Origin: Temnothorax longispinosus
Taxonomy: Eukaryota; Arthropoda; Insecta; Hymenoptera; Formicidae
NCBI RefSeq assembly: GCF_030848805.1
Contig: NC_092358.1
Span: 6,572,001-6,636,000, forward strand
DNA: 64,000 nucleotides
Reading direction: 5' to 3'
The notes beneath the pieces are model-generated. The model saw only the letters and a list, made by a program, of their open reading frames with translations, did not search any database and had not been told where the DNA came from. Positions within the stretch are counted from its first letter, which is position 1; each line of letters begins with the position of its first letter. The position numbers and the translations under genes were made by a program. Below, one piece after another: positions 1 through 13,400 of this stretch.

Positions 1-105
1 TTTATCTTAGAATAAAACTAACATAATTAATAGAGCTATTTTTATAAGACTTTCTTTAACAAAATCATTTATAATAATTATACAAGAAAATTATTTAACT
101 CACAG

Positions 106-3100
106 AGAAAGTTTACGATTGTAACGAGAGGATAATATTATCGGCCATTGCATTTTTAACGCTGCCAGAGACAGTGAAGGAATTACATAGGAGATTGCCA
201 GCAATAACTATGCCAAGATTGCCACCAAAACGTAATTTTACAACATTGAAAAATATTATTAAAATATTTAATTTACTATCTTTAGATATTTAATATCATA
301 ATTATTACAATTACCGTTATTATAAATTATACCAATTATTATTAATTATCTCAAAATTATTTATTATTAAAAATAAGTAGATATTATTCGCTTAGCTGTA
401 ATACATATTTTAGCAAAACTAATAACATGTCTGGCGAGGCGAAAAAGTAGCTGTCCTTATAAGGAAGAATTATTTACACGTCCTGATTGGGCCGGTTATC
501 GAAATGCTTTGCGGAAATGGCGAAAACAATGTAAACTAACTGCAATTCCGAAAATAATCTTGCCATTAAACAAATATGGCCAGTTTTTTATTAATGATAG
601 ATCAGAGATTAAAAAGCGGAAAAAAGATATTTCCACTGAGCATCTTGAAGAAATTAGTATGAAGGAATTGCAAAAAATTTCCTCAACTACGTACGATCAG
701 AAAGGTAAAAATAGATAAATTAAATACAGAATATGTAGTAGACTTTTAAACATAGCGATTAGTTGGTGTATTTTAACAGCATAATAAGTAAATATAAATT
801 AATTAAAGTATATTGATACTTTAATTCATAAATAAATGTAAAAAATATTGTTCAACATATAAACTTCAAAGATTCCTCAAGAGAACAAAGTGTGGAAACG
901 GTAAAATCAGCAACTTTTAACATTTTTTGATCGCCAGACGATGGCAAAAAATTTAGTTCTACGACTAGGAATCTTAGAGAAAAATCAGGAACCATGGAAT
1001 ATAAAATTTACGGTATAAATTATTGCAATTTTATTGCTTTTTTAAAATTGAAAATAGAAAATTCATATAACAAAAGATATATTAATATCTATATAAGCAT
1101 TAAAAATAAAACTTTAAATGTTCGATAACCTTTAGGCCCGCCGAAACCGCCAGGAGCGGGCCAAAAATCCTGGCTAGGAAAGAAGGACGCTCATTACATG
1201 ATAGCTGGCGTATCCAAGGATTCACATGATTACCCTGTAACTTATGAAATCACGGGCGTGGCCAATGTGACACCAAGCAACAGCGACGAGAAATTCTTTG
1301 CAGTGCTAAAACTCGACCAATTTAAAAAGGTTTTTCCCAGTGGCAGAGAAAATCTGTCAATAAACTGGCAAGAATGGTTGCAAAATGCTGATGAAGACTA
1401 TAGACAGTTGGAGGAAGAAGCTGACAAGTTAGTCAAAAATGTACAGGCAACTATAAAATCAGCATTTCCTGGCCCCGTTTGCGATAGTTGCTGCTCATGT
1501 CGACAGACAAGAAAGTTTGATGAAAAATTGCAACAAAGCGAGATTGGCGAGACGTTGATTAATGCAGCGCAGAATGGAGAGAAAAATACGTGAGAGATTA
1601 TTATAAAGGCTAGATTTAGATAGTGTTTTAGATTAAATAACTTAATTAAATAAATGTTTAAATTATAATGGTTATTATATAATTTGACGTTTACAACCAA
1701 TTGAATAAATTATAACTCTATTATTAGCAATTTTAATATTAATTTTGAAATTTTTGAAAATATGAATGAAACACACCTTTGAATACTGATACCCTTCGAT
1801 TCTAATTCTGGAGTTTTAGATTCTGAAATCTGTGAAACTTTGGTGACTTTTAAGATCTAATACTAATTTAAGATTTAATTTTTAATTTTATAATTCTCGC
1901 TTTCCAAAATTTAAAAAGTTAAATTCAAAAAGTAGAACTCAAAAAATTAAAGTTTTAAAAATGAAATGACATAAAATAAAATACAAAAACGTTTTTTGCG
2001 ATAGACACTTCGCGGATTCGATGGCAATGCAATCCTCAGGGCAGAGTGCAACAGGATCACCAATTAACCAGGAGGATGAGATTAAAACAAACATCATTAT
2101 CAGTGGCGTTACCAAAGAGGCTGGGCAAACTCAATACCATATATCGGGTATTCAGAAGGACAAAATACCACGAACGCCTGAACCGCTCCAATACCTCAAC
2201 CCGTCAGGAACGTTCCACCTTGTTCGTGTGCTATTCAGCAAATGACTGATAAGAACATAAATTTGTCTGCGAGCAAGGACGACATTCCTTGGACGAAGGA
2301 AGAAGGATTGTGTCCCGGAAAAAAATACAGACCAAATGAGCTGGGTGCATATTCTTGCAAGACATATCCTGGAAATAAATTCTGCAGGTACAATCTTTTC
2401 ATGAACGAAATAATAAAGATGGAGAGGAGAAAAATAGAAAAACAAGGAGAAGAAGAAGAAGTAAAAGAAAAGACTGCGTTTATTGAAGCAAAGGAAGAGA
2501 CTCAAGTTTTAAGAAAGGATGTTAGTGATGTTACGGAGAGAAAAAAGGATAAATTCATTCCTGACCTTGATTATCCTGGTTACGACGATCCCTGGAACAT
2601 ATCGCGAACTGCGCCCAAGGCAAAAATAACGAAAACAGACTATGAAACAACTTTGAAGTTGACACCTCTAGCATGGCCGACAACTTCTTTGCCATTAAAA
2701 ACTCAAGAAAGACAAAATAACGTCTCTTTTTCGAAAGAACTACAGAAAATTAAAAATATTGCACAACATAAGAAAATTAATAAAAAAACTTATAAAATCT
2801 TCTCAAGATCGTCAAAGAAAATAAAAAAAGAAATAAAAGATATGAAGAAAAAAGAACCGATATCATTAAAGAAGCTTGCAATTAATAAAAGAGGTACAAA
2901 ATTGTCGAGCAAAGTTTCTGATTTGATGACAATATTCAAGACGGGAAAGAAGCAACAAACAAAGTCATCATTACCTAACAATCCAACTAAGCAATTTAAC
3001 AAAATTAATAAGGTGACTAAACACAGCTTAAGAAAGAAAAAGAAAAATATAATAAATGAAGCTGAGGAAATCGATAATCGCAAGCAAGAAATGGCAAAAT

Positions 3101-6100
3101 TAAAGAATATGTTTAAGTCTTTCGCGGGAATTTTAAATGACATCCAACCGGCAATTCTCCCAGGAGAGTTGTCGGCAATTAATCAACGTAATCCAGAAGA
3201 GAAAATCGAAGAAATAGTCGATTCGTCAGCTGCCGACGACGAAGAAGAGAACCAAAGAATCAAAAAGGGACCTTGCGGTTGGAGAACGAAGTCGGAGCAG
3301 GAACTTCCGGCGAAGAAGACTCTGGCCTATCTCTGCGAACCGGATTATCCTTTGGAGACGATGGCGGTTCGTCCTGGAGGACGACCGTGCCAATGTAGAG
3401 AGAACAGAAATAAGAAAAAGATTCTTATGTATAATGTAGGCGGTTTGATGGAAAGGAAAATAGGTGGGAGAAAAGCTAGAAGAATGAGATTGGAGGAAGA
3501 GAACAGAATTATTGACGGTGTTCTTTATGTCACGCCACCCGTTAGTCCCCGAAGAAGTGATGAATACGTTCCAGAATATGATCTTCTCGAATCGCCGTAT
3601 GACATGTGTGTTAGCGAAGCTACGGATAAAACATTGAAGCTGATAGAAAAGTATTCCGGACCCAAAAGCTTGGTAGAAAAGATACGGAAAAAATCAAAAT
3701 TATGCAATTGTAACAACGCCGTCACAAAAAAAGATCTTATTAATCAGCAGCGAAACCTTGAAGAGACTCGAGAGAAATTAATGGAATCCAAATCACCAGA
3801 GGAAAGATGGAAGATAGCGTTGAAGGATGCAACATTGATGGATTATTTTACGCAGCGCGACAATAACGCTGCTTGCTGGACGTCTTGTAAGAAAATTGCT
3901 CGTAGTGCCAGGTTAGTACTTAAGAAAAAAGATTAGCCTAACGAAATTGTAATTATTAAAGTCAAAATTTTGTTATATTAATTTATTTATAGTAAATTCA
4001 AATTTGCAATATTAAGTTTTCAATAATTAATAAGTTTATTTTAATAAGATACTAATTTAATATTTCAATTAAATATCAAAGGCTCAGTAAATTATTAAAT
4101 TAACTAAAGAAAGTAAAAAGCATAGAGCCGCGCAACTGCATGGGTATTAACATTGGAAACATTGTATTTATGATAAAATTAAAACTACATACATATACGT
4201 TTTGGTCTGTTGTCGGTTAGATAAGATGTTACATCATCTTTAGTGTAAGAATAATGTCGAATGTTAAAAACTAACGGTAAAGTACGTATAAACTAAAAGA
4301 TGATATAGTTCATAGTTCGCATAAACTCGCAACGTTATAATTACGTAAGCGCTAAATACTTCGGTGTTGAGAAGTTGAAAAGTCACACTTAAAAATTTTA
4401 ATATGCTAGTATGCAAAGTTAAAGATTAGGTAAGAGATAAAAAGTAAAAATTAATTATGGATACATACATCAACGTTGTGAAGAGAAAGCTTGTGATTTC
4501 CTTATGGCAAATCATGTTGTAAGGCTGCAGTACAAATCGGTTGGATAGACGTCGGACTAATAGATACGGGAGAACGTGTTCGTATATATAAAACAGTCAT
4601 GAAAAGAGGGGAAGTGAGGATGAATGGGGAATAAATGAAGCTAATAGGATGGAAACAGATTCAAGGTCGGAAGGTAATCGGATAACAGTTCGGTATCATT
4701 CTGTATGTTTAATGCAGAGGGTTATCGCTTAATGTTGTACCATCTCCCAGATATTATTCTTTTTGAATAGGAAAAGTCAAATAACATCGATCTAACATTA
4801 ATACAAAGTTTTGTTCCCCGTCTGTTATTTTCTGCCATCGCTTACAAACTAATCACGACTTTGATTACGTCCAAATTTTAGACAAAGAAACCTTCCTATT
4901 TAAAAAGAATAATATTCGATCTTTGATGTACGCATTCAGATTTAAATTTTATTTTTTATCTCTTAATTTTTTATCATACAAACTAGCATTAGAATTTTTA
5001 TACAATTACAATGTGACTCTTTGACTTCCCGACACCCGAAGTATTTAGCGCTTACGTAATTCGTTGCAAGTTTATCCGAACTAGCCGTTTTTATCTTTCA
5101 GTTTATATTTTATCGTTAATTTTTAACCTTTGATGATAAAATCAAAACTACACACAAACGTTTTGATCTATTATAAGACCATCTTCAGTGTAAAAATAAT
5201 ATCAAAATTTAAAAATTAATAGTAAAATAGAAACTAAAAGATAAAACCGGTTTTTACACTAAAGGTGGTCTGATAATAGACCGAAACGTATGTATGTAGT
5301 TTTAATTTAATCATAAATTATACATATATGTTTTTAACGTTAACAGTCATTGTCAATTGCGACTCTATATATGCTTTTTACTCAATGAACACAATATGTT
5401 TGAAATTGGGTGTCCCGATTTGGGACATGCGTGTTGTCTGGGTACTTTCTTTAATTGTTCCAATATTTAATTTCCAACATATCATTCAAACATAATTAAT
5501 AACGACGATATTAGCAAGCAGTTCATATTATTGAACATCATATGGGTTATTGCAGACCTCGCAGATTGAAAGTAGTAAAGCCCGTGTGCGAATGTAAATA
5601 CGAAAGAAAGATTATAGAGCGAAATGAAGAAAAAACCGAATGGAAGGCGCGCCAACAAAGACTTAAGGGTTTGAAGAAGCAATCTTTTATGCACATTGCT
5701 GATCTTTGAAGACCGATGATAGAAGACAAAAAGTTTATTATATCAGATGTAAAAAGAATCCCGCGAGAAGATAAGAAAGACGACATCAAGTATTGCATAT
5801 CAGGTGTGGCAAAAGATGTTTCTATGTCGTTACCTCAGCAAATAGTCGATGGCTTGAAAATGTCCACGCCGTTCCAAACACCCGTATCTAGTGAGGAAGA
5901 TATTTTACGAATTGCCGCTCCGCATCGACATTGGTCGCCAACAAACATTCCACCAGGTCCATTGCCCAGGAAGGAAGATATCCTGAAAGAAGAAATGGAA
6001 CGTAGAAAAAAAGCTAGAGATGAAGCATTTAAGCTGATTTATGGAGATAAGAATGACCAAACTGCATCTTATTCGACGACTCGCGATGATTCAGAAGCAT

Positions 6101-6465
6101 TCGACGCTCAGAAATTGATAAAAAAAATCGAAAAGAAGAAAGATGACACAAAGGAAAGTCATACAAATGTAAAGAAGGAAACGTCCAAAGCGATAATGAA
6201 ATTACAATCATTGAGCAAGAAGAATAGCAGCAAAATAGGATATTATAAAGGCGCATCGCATAAAGAAATTACTGGTAAAGTAGTTCGTGAAGAGAATAAA
6301 TATTCCGAAGGAGCTGTTGGCGAGATCGGCCACCAGCAAAATGTATCATACAGACAAGTGATCGATAAGACAGCAGAACAGATTGATCATGGAAATCATC
6401 GAATAAACGGCGGCGGCGATAAAAAATATATAAACAATAAATCTGATCTTGTAACGATAATGAAG
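106..6465 (+). pseudogene. gene X copy 1: broken, 3'-truncated Lys/Glu-rich protein
   Basis: Exons matching copy 2 are 106-231, 396-704, 872-1012, 1136-1589, 2005-3911 and 5556-6465, with GT/AG borders and agreeing phases. The first exon lies left of the window. Lesions relative to copy 2 are an in-frame TGA at 928-930 (CGA in copy 2), a 2-nt insertion near 2183-2192 that shifts frame, a TGA at 5707-5709 (TCA in copy 2), and loss of the last three exons. The large exon is otherwise open from 2242 to 3936. The protein is rich in Lys and Glu, with Cys-containing stretches such as CDSCCSC and GPCGWRTK and recurring I-S/T-G-V/I motifs. I do not recognise the family with confidence; insect-specific uncharacterised (DUF4776-like) proteins are a weak guess. 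A sequencing or assembly cause for single indels is possible, but three lesions plus truncation favour a pseudogene. Confidence 0.8.
4165..5320. mobile_element. long-inverted-repeat (foldback) element in gene X intron, copy 1
   Basis: The left arm starts about 4167 (TTATGATAAAATTAAAACTA) and its reverse complement ends about 5319 (TAGTTTTAATTTAATCAT). Inner arm segments also pair: the stretch with GCGCTAAATACTTCGG near 4350-4370 recurs inverted near 5035-5055 as CCGAAGTATTTAGCGC. The arms are over 200 bp and imperfect, and the centre carries no ORF of note. This fits a non-autonomous foldback-type DNA transposon inserted before the 18 kb duplication, since both copies have it. A second, smaller inverted pair (TTTTGGTCTGTTGTC / AATAGACCGAAACG types) lies within the arms. 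Confidence 0.7.
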
Positions 6466-6602
6466 GTATTTTTATGGATCTTTTTAGTCTGCATGATAAT
6501 TTCAAAGTATATCGATATCAATTATTTTATTTATGAATATAGTATCAACATTGATCAGATTAAATTATGTAGAATCTAAAATATATGTATATATAAAATT
6601 TT

Positions 6603-7065
6603 AATTGACGAGATGAGAAAATATCGAAAAAACAGGAAAAGACAAACCAATCCGGTAATATACTCACCAATACGTAGAGACATAAGAAATAATATACTTG
6701 TGGAATAAGAAATGAAAATGTGATATGCACAGCGTTGCAGTAGAAATAGAAATAGAAGTCGAAATACAAGAAATAAAAGTTACTAAATAAATTTATTAAA
6801 TAAATAGGAAATTAGTTGAGATTAATAAATTGAACTATATATGTTTAATAATAAATTATTACATGGAATATATACATACACAAAGTAGTACGAAAATTTT
6901 ATTATTAATGACTTATTAATAATGATTATTATTAATTTTGTAACAAACAGAACAATGGTTGAATGGTTCCTTATGCGAATTTAAAAAATTTTATTGTGCT
7001 AGTTTTTTTTTACATATTTACATGTTTACATATTTACATATTTACATATCGACATGTTTATGTAT
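6603..7065. other. intergenic, AT-rich
   Basis: No coding exon is supported here. This is unique sequence after the duplication breakpoint, with a short tandem run of CATATTTACATGTTTA-type units near 7010-7060 just beyond the 3' end of the decayed amine oxidase gene. Confidence 0.5.
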
Positions 7066-9221
7066 TTACTTGATGTTCGCATGATGTTGTAAAAACACTT
7101 CAGCTTGATGGATTCCCGTCTCGTAAGCTCCGTGCGTTGTTGAGTAGAACTCATCATGCGTAGCTTCGCCGGCGAACAGTATGACTGGTAAATTCTGCCA
7201 TATTTGCAAAAATTTATAAATTGAACAATAATTTTAAGTCTAATTTTTCGTAACTTTGTGTTATCTTAATAATATAGCACCAAAAGTCTTGAAAATCCAT
7301 CACACAAATCATTGATATTTTTTGGGACTGGAAAATAAAAGATTGAAAAAATGCGTTGTACTATGATCTTACACGGAGAAAATTTTATGTTAAATTTTAC
7401 TATGCTGCCGCGTCAACTGCGGACCATCAAGACGCCCAAGTTTAAATGCTATAGTCTTGTGTAAAATTACTATGTCCATAGCATTTAATGCTACGATCAT
7501 AGCATTCAATGCTATAATAATGCTATGATCGTATCACTAAATGCTATGGACATATCACTAAATGCTATGGACATAGTAATTTTACACAAGACTATAGCAT
7601 TTAAACTTGGGCGTCTTGATGGTCCGCAGTTGGTGCGGCAGCATAGTAAAATTTAACATAAAATTTTCTCCGTGTACCTTTTTCCCCTTCGTGTTATTTT
7701 GCAACATTGTCGCCCAGACTGGCTCGGCTAACGTTTTAGGCGAAACGTTATCTCGCAGCTTTTCGTGATATGACTATAACCGCCTCACGTATCTATTTCT
7801 GTTCCATTTGGTTCGGACGCATTTCTTTACTGGTGAAATATTGCGACACCGCAAATAACGTGTCAATAGGTTCCTGCAATCTAGTGCAATTGTCTCCTCC
7901 GATAAATCCTCGATGATACACGCACCTCGTCCACCGACCCATACTGTAAGAGGGGCCGGATCAGTCGGCAGGATGTCAAATCCTGTGAGGTCCTTGGTCT
8001 ATTCCGGCAAGGATTGATGATCGGCGTCCCTACGCCAAAGTAACTGGAAACCGTTCACGTTTTTTTGCCACCAAGGTTCGCCGAAGTCCAGGAAAATCTT
8101 ATTGATAGTCTTGAATCCGAGGTCTTCAATAGCGACGGTCAGACGACTCGGTAACAGCGGCTGGAACATCTTCCGGTGGTTCTCTTTTAAATAGCCGAGC
8201 GAGCAAGTGACTATGACCGCATCGGTGAGAATTTGCGTCCCTTCGAAAGTCTTTACAATTATTGGAGAATCGTTTGAAGAGTCAACGGAGTCCCGCCAGT
8301 GAATGGTTTCCACGGGGGTGGCTAAACGCACTTTTCTCTCATTCAGATTGTCAACGAGGAGATTCGTCAAGGAACTGTAACCGGACTTGAAGAGCAAATG
8401 TTCCGGTCCACCAACGTACTGTGGAAATCATTTTTGTTTTTATACAGTGCCCCTATTTCTGAAACGTTGACTTAAAAATTGAGTTTACCTTGAACTTCCC
8501 CCAAAAAATTGCTGATAAATCGTCAAACGAGTGGCAGCAGTTATCCACCAGGAGAAACCGTACGTTCCAATAAAAAATTTCCTCCTTTATTTTCTTCTCC
8601 ATCGGAGAATCGTCTCTTTCGTGTAAATAATCCTCAAACCTACTTTTCAGGATAGAACGAATATTCTCCTGCTTCTTCAGAGGCCATCGAGATTGGCAGA
8701 GATCGTCCGAAACGGTTCGCACGAAATCGTTGACTTCGTAACCAATCTCTCGTTCATGATCGTTCCATCGTCGCGCAAGAAAATTCCATCGCCGTCCGTG
8801 CATTGAATGTTCGACAGTAAATTACTATTGAGACAATACTGAGCGAACCTGCTCTTGTCACCGTGCAAAAATTGTGTTCCGCAATCTATCCAGCCACTAC
8901 CCCATGGAATGGAATGAATTCTTTTTCCAACCACGTTTTGGGCTGTGAAATGACATAATCCGGAAAATGTTATCTTATTTTTATCTTTTTCTGTATTCAG
9001 ATCTATTTTTTTATCTCATATAAGTTTTTATACTATTATTTATTAATAGACTAGTCAGATCAGATTGAATGAAAGATTAATTAATATTAAATTTTTCAGG
9101 AATATTATGTACGTGTACCTTCGAGGAGAAAATACTCTGTAAATCCCGCATTCTCCAGAGTTTTAGCCGCTGCCAATCCTGCGATTCCTGCGCCTACTAT
9201 CACGACTCTTGTTCTTTCCAT
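7066..9221 (-). pseudogene. decayed flavin amine oxidase (spermine oxidase-like)
   Basis: Minus-strand exons are 9221-9119, about 8945-8489, 8418-7678 and 7194-7066. Exon 1 has the Rossmann FAD motif VIVGAGIAGLAA. The last exon has the C-terminal FAD motif LFAGEATHDEFYS followed by HGAYETGI, both typical of polyamine-oxidising flavin monooxidases. Lesions are a 1-nt loss near 8738-8742 (frame jumps just before EVNDFVRTVSDD), TAG at 7999-8001 where the family normally has Trp (PE*TKDLTGFD), and a stop plus two frame changes near 7740-7785 around the YVRG-YSHI segment. The intact paralogue lies just downstream at 10411-13958. Single lesions could be sequencing errors, but together they indicate a pseudogene. 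Confidence 0.85.
7370..7676. mobile_element. palindromic TA-flanked MITE abutting a splice donor
   Basis: A near-perfect palindrome of about 303 bp (372-674 of the 7 kb block) begins CACGGAGAAAATTTTATG and ends with its reverse complement. It is flanked by TA on both sides (7370-7371 and 7675-7676), as in Tc1/mariner-type insertions. It has no coding capacity. It sits in the last intron of the decayed amine oxidase gene, directly next to the exon at 8418-7678, so the TA is part of the GT donor. Confidence 0.85.
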
Positions 9222-10410
9222 TGTTCTTGTGTTCGCGTCAATCTTTATCCGCAATACTTGGTCGAAATTATCAATCGTCAGTTAATCTAACCGATCGCAC
9301 GTTCTATGTCATCCGAAGAAATTAGTCTAAATCTTACAATTAGATAAATATACACAAATATATACACATATACACGGTGTATTATTTTCCTACTAGTTTT
9401 AGTACTCTAACTTTCTATTCTATAAAAGCTACGTATAAGTAAATTGCACTATTTATTTGAAAATAGTCTCGCTGTAATAATGATCTATAACAATGACACG
9501 AATAATAAATACATACATAATAAACACAATAAATAAAATAAATAATAATAAATACGAGTAGTATTCCTCTCACTAATAACGTTATGATAAGTAGTTTATG
9601 TAAATTATATTTTCCCTTACATCAATTTACATACAATGTTAAAACTTACGTTATTATAATGTACAAAAGGTAGTTTTATACAAATGTTTACATATTTTAT
9701 ACAAGTGTTTACATCTTACAAACAAGTACCGTAGTTACCAATGCCTTAAATATATTCGCCTGTTGCGAATATTACAAATTGTAAAATATTTCTAGTTTCC
9801 CGTAATCCTGTTCATTATGAGGGTGTAGTTGTAGAAGATGTAGCTAGAGGTGGGCGTTTAATTGCCTAAGAAAAAGCATGCAATCAATGTAAATATAATT
9901 GCAAAAGTATTATTGTGCGAGAATTAAAGCTGATATGTTTAAAAGTAACAATAAATTAAGCAGAGAAATCTACTTCTATTAAAAAAAGTTTCATATGAAA
10001 TAAAATATACGAACATTAATAAGCTAGACATAATAAAGTAATACAACACAACACGAGATCATGCAAAAATAAGCGGAAAGGATTATTAATTTATTTTGCA
10101 CTAGATATGTTTCATAAACTAAATTTTACTTTACAGACCATTCTCTTTTTTTTATTCAATTTTATTAAACTGGAAAAAATCACAATTTAGTGAAAAATAT
10201 ACTATAACAGTTTTGATTTAAAAAAATTAAAAATTTTGTGGCAAAAAATGTTTGAAGAATCGATTTTTTCGCAATTTTTTAAAACGTATTTGATTAAGTA
10301 AAATAATAATTAATCAATATGATAAAAATGAATGCTTTAAGCGTTATTATAATATTGTATTTATTACGCTATTGATATTAAGCTTTAAATGAATTTCAAT
10401 CGACATAATC
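9222..10410. other. intergenic between the two amine oxidase genes
   Basis: About 1.2 kb of AT-rich sequence with simple AATAAATA-type runs near 9500-9560. No exon, RNA gene or clear repeat structure was seen. It contains the 5' flank of the decayed oxidase and the 3' flank of the intact one. Confidence 0.5.
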
Positions 10411-13400
10411 TTACCTTTCAAAGTTGATTAGTCTATCTGCTTCGCGGAAACCAGTTTCCACGGCGCCGTGCACAGTGGCATAATAATGATCATGCGTAGC
10501 TTCTCCAGCGAAAAGAATTACCTAATCATGATTAATTTCGTCAATGTCAATAGTCTTTCACAATACGTCTTTTACAATACGACTTAACTTATATAATTAA
10601 GATAAAACTACATGACAGGCTAAGGCTAAAAATAGAACATATCTTGATTTTTTGACAAAATGAAGAATCAACCTAAAACGATGAAGAGACTAACTATAAT
10701 GTGCGAGATAATGTGTCAAATAATGAAAAATGTTATGTTATCTTTATTTTGGGATACATACAGGTTTATTTCCACTCATAATTGGTTCGGCCAGATCTCT
10801 CGGTTTTACATCCATTTGTTCGGCAACCATGCTTTGGAAACTATTCGAGCCTCGAAAATGTTCATCGGTATACCATTTAGATCTAAAAGTTTAAAAAAAA
10901 CAAGGCAATATAGTAAGGTCATAAATTAAAACGGATCTAATTATTTTTCTTTCAATCAGTTTCAATGGAAAATTAATAATAACCTTAATATTCTTGTTGG
11001 TTTCACAACATTGTAATGTTCTCCAAATGATTTATTTAACAATAAATACAATCCGTCGTATACGTCAACATCCGATAAGGTTTCCATGTGTCTCGCGTTT
11101 TTTCCACTTATATAAGTATATAAAAGATTCGGTTGATAAGCCAGAGGGGAAAACGCCCACACGTCGCAGAGCCATTCGCTACTCTAAAACAGATATTTGA
11201 CGAAATGAGTAAAAGGATAGAGAAAAAATCGTCGAAATTGACTTTCAAACAAATTATTCGTTATAATCTGCAAGCTTAGATAGGCATTCGGAGACATTCT
11301 TAGATTACACTCGAATAATTGCTTACTTGACCATAGGTTTGCAAGAATTCCTCTTTAACTTTTTCTGGCCAGATAAAACCAAAGTAGCGTTTATTCTCCG
11401 GCCACCATATATGCGGAAATTCAAGGAAAATTTTGTTTGCTGTTCCAATTTTTAATCCCTACGATATGATGATGTTAATTAACATCAACATACATATAAA
11501 TGCCATTTCATTTTACAGTACTGTATTGTTAATAAAACCTCTATCGCCCGTTGTTTCGTCTGCGATAAGGGTGGCACGAACATTGTAGAATGTTTCTCTT
11601 TCAGAACACCTAGAGACCCAGTGAATATTACATGCCGTGCGGAATATTCGCATTCGTCTCTGGTTGTCACCGTCACGTTCTCGCCTGAGCTATAATTGAT
11701 GGTTGCCACAACTTTTCCGAACTCTATCTTTTCCATCACTGGCAAGCGTTCCTCTGCGTTCGGAATATTTGTTAATTGTTCGAAATTTTGCTAATAAAAT
11801 AATCACATATGCTTGATTAGAAAAAGAGATTGCTAAAATAATTGATGAGATATGTACTAATAATTCATTATTTTATTAAACCGTATTAAAAATGTAGTAA
11901 AATGTATTACAAATATATTATACACTGAACATTAATTTATTTCTCAAATAGCGTATAATTTTAATTTCTATTTTATATATATTATTATATATTATCCGTA
12001 TATAATCCTTTTTTCTTGTTTTATCAGTGAATTAATCTTCATCCTTGCAACTTAATTTTAAACTTTTTGAACATTAGTTCGTTTTAATCGAATATATATT
12101 TTAAATATTTTTGAAAGCTTCAGTATTTTGTAAAATAATGTTTCTAGTCGGATATTCAAGTGATTTCTTACCATTAACAGATCCAAAATCGTTTTATAGC
12201 CACGATCTTTCCAGATGTACGAACAATCTGTATCTTTGCATTCCCAGTGATTTGCTATAGCTTTCGGAGAAACGTCAAACCATGTGTCGCTACATTGTAC
12301 AACGTTTTCCACCTTTTCACTCCAAGCTAAATAGTCAGCAACTCGAGTACGATTCATGAAAGGTTTCTTGTCAAAATCTTCATAATATCTACAACATTAA
12401 TGTGTGTGATAATTAAATTAATTATCATAATGTATTACCATAATATTAATGTCACTGTTCAATTTATACCTATACACAATATATTATTTTAAATGTTAAA
12501 TAAATGTGAAATAAATTGCAAATATTTAAAATATCTTTCCTTTTATCTTTATTTCTGAATCAATGTACACACTACAAGATAATCAGCAGAAGAAGGTTGC
12601 TCGACTAATTTATATATTCGTGAAATTTAACAAAATATTTGAAATACATATATTCCTTGTTGAGATACGAATACGTAAGAAATCAATGCTGCAACAATTG
12701 TGTGAGGTACATATAAATTGATGAGTCTCTGACAGCAAATTAGTATAGGTATAACAAATATTCGATAAATCTTTGATAAGCGTTTATGATATATCGCTTA
12801 TGTTTGTTTACAATTAATGTGAAAGCACACAGAATATGTATGACAAATGCCTTTGTTAATTTGTTTTTGTTTCTGTTATTAGATGTATTGTGCCTGATAA
12901 AGATGTTTATACGATTGTGCAAGCAAGTCTGCATCCCACGTTGCAAGCGTGGTTTCGTGAAAGTGATATTGACGATTTCGTGAACAATGTTTTTTTTTAT
13001 AAAATTTGATATGAAAACCGTGAGTGTTTGGATGAAAATAAAAATTGCAGCTACTTTTAATGGCTCATATCTTTTTACAAAACCTTCTATAATCTCTATA
13101 ATACCTGATATCTATAAAATCTATAATATTGATTATTTTTTTTGTATAGGTATAATATTAATATTGTGTTTTAATTGTATTTGGAGTAAAAACTTTATAG
13201 GCTTATAAAGTACAAGAATTTCATGAACGGCTATTATAAATTCAAATTTTTGCCAGATCTTTTTGCAGCCTATTTCTCTTATGTTAACAAAATAAACGAA
13301 CATGTTGCTCATGCTTTAACTTATTTCCCAAATGATTTGTATTGCAGTTATTTAAATACATATCCTTCCTGGACAAAAACACAAGTACTCACTTCCTTAT

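Larger units (their letters stand above)
1..6602. repeat. segmental duplication, copy 1
   Basis: This block is nearly identical to 18426-24956: base 1 here matches base 18426, and homology stops near 6602 (24956 in the other copy). Coding and intronic sequence are both conserved, with small indels only, so the duplication looks recent. The left edge lies outside the window. The block carries exons B to G of gene X and the 1.15 kb long-inverted-repeat element in its intron. The last three exons found in copy 2 are absent here, so the duplication breakpoint falls in the intron after exon G. Confidence 0.95.

Noticed and set aside
2152..2505. Minus-strand Phe-rich frames opposite gene X exons
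   Set aside because: They are antisense shadows of Lys/Glu-rich codons (AAA/GAA read as TTT/TTC).
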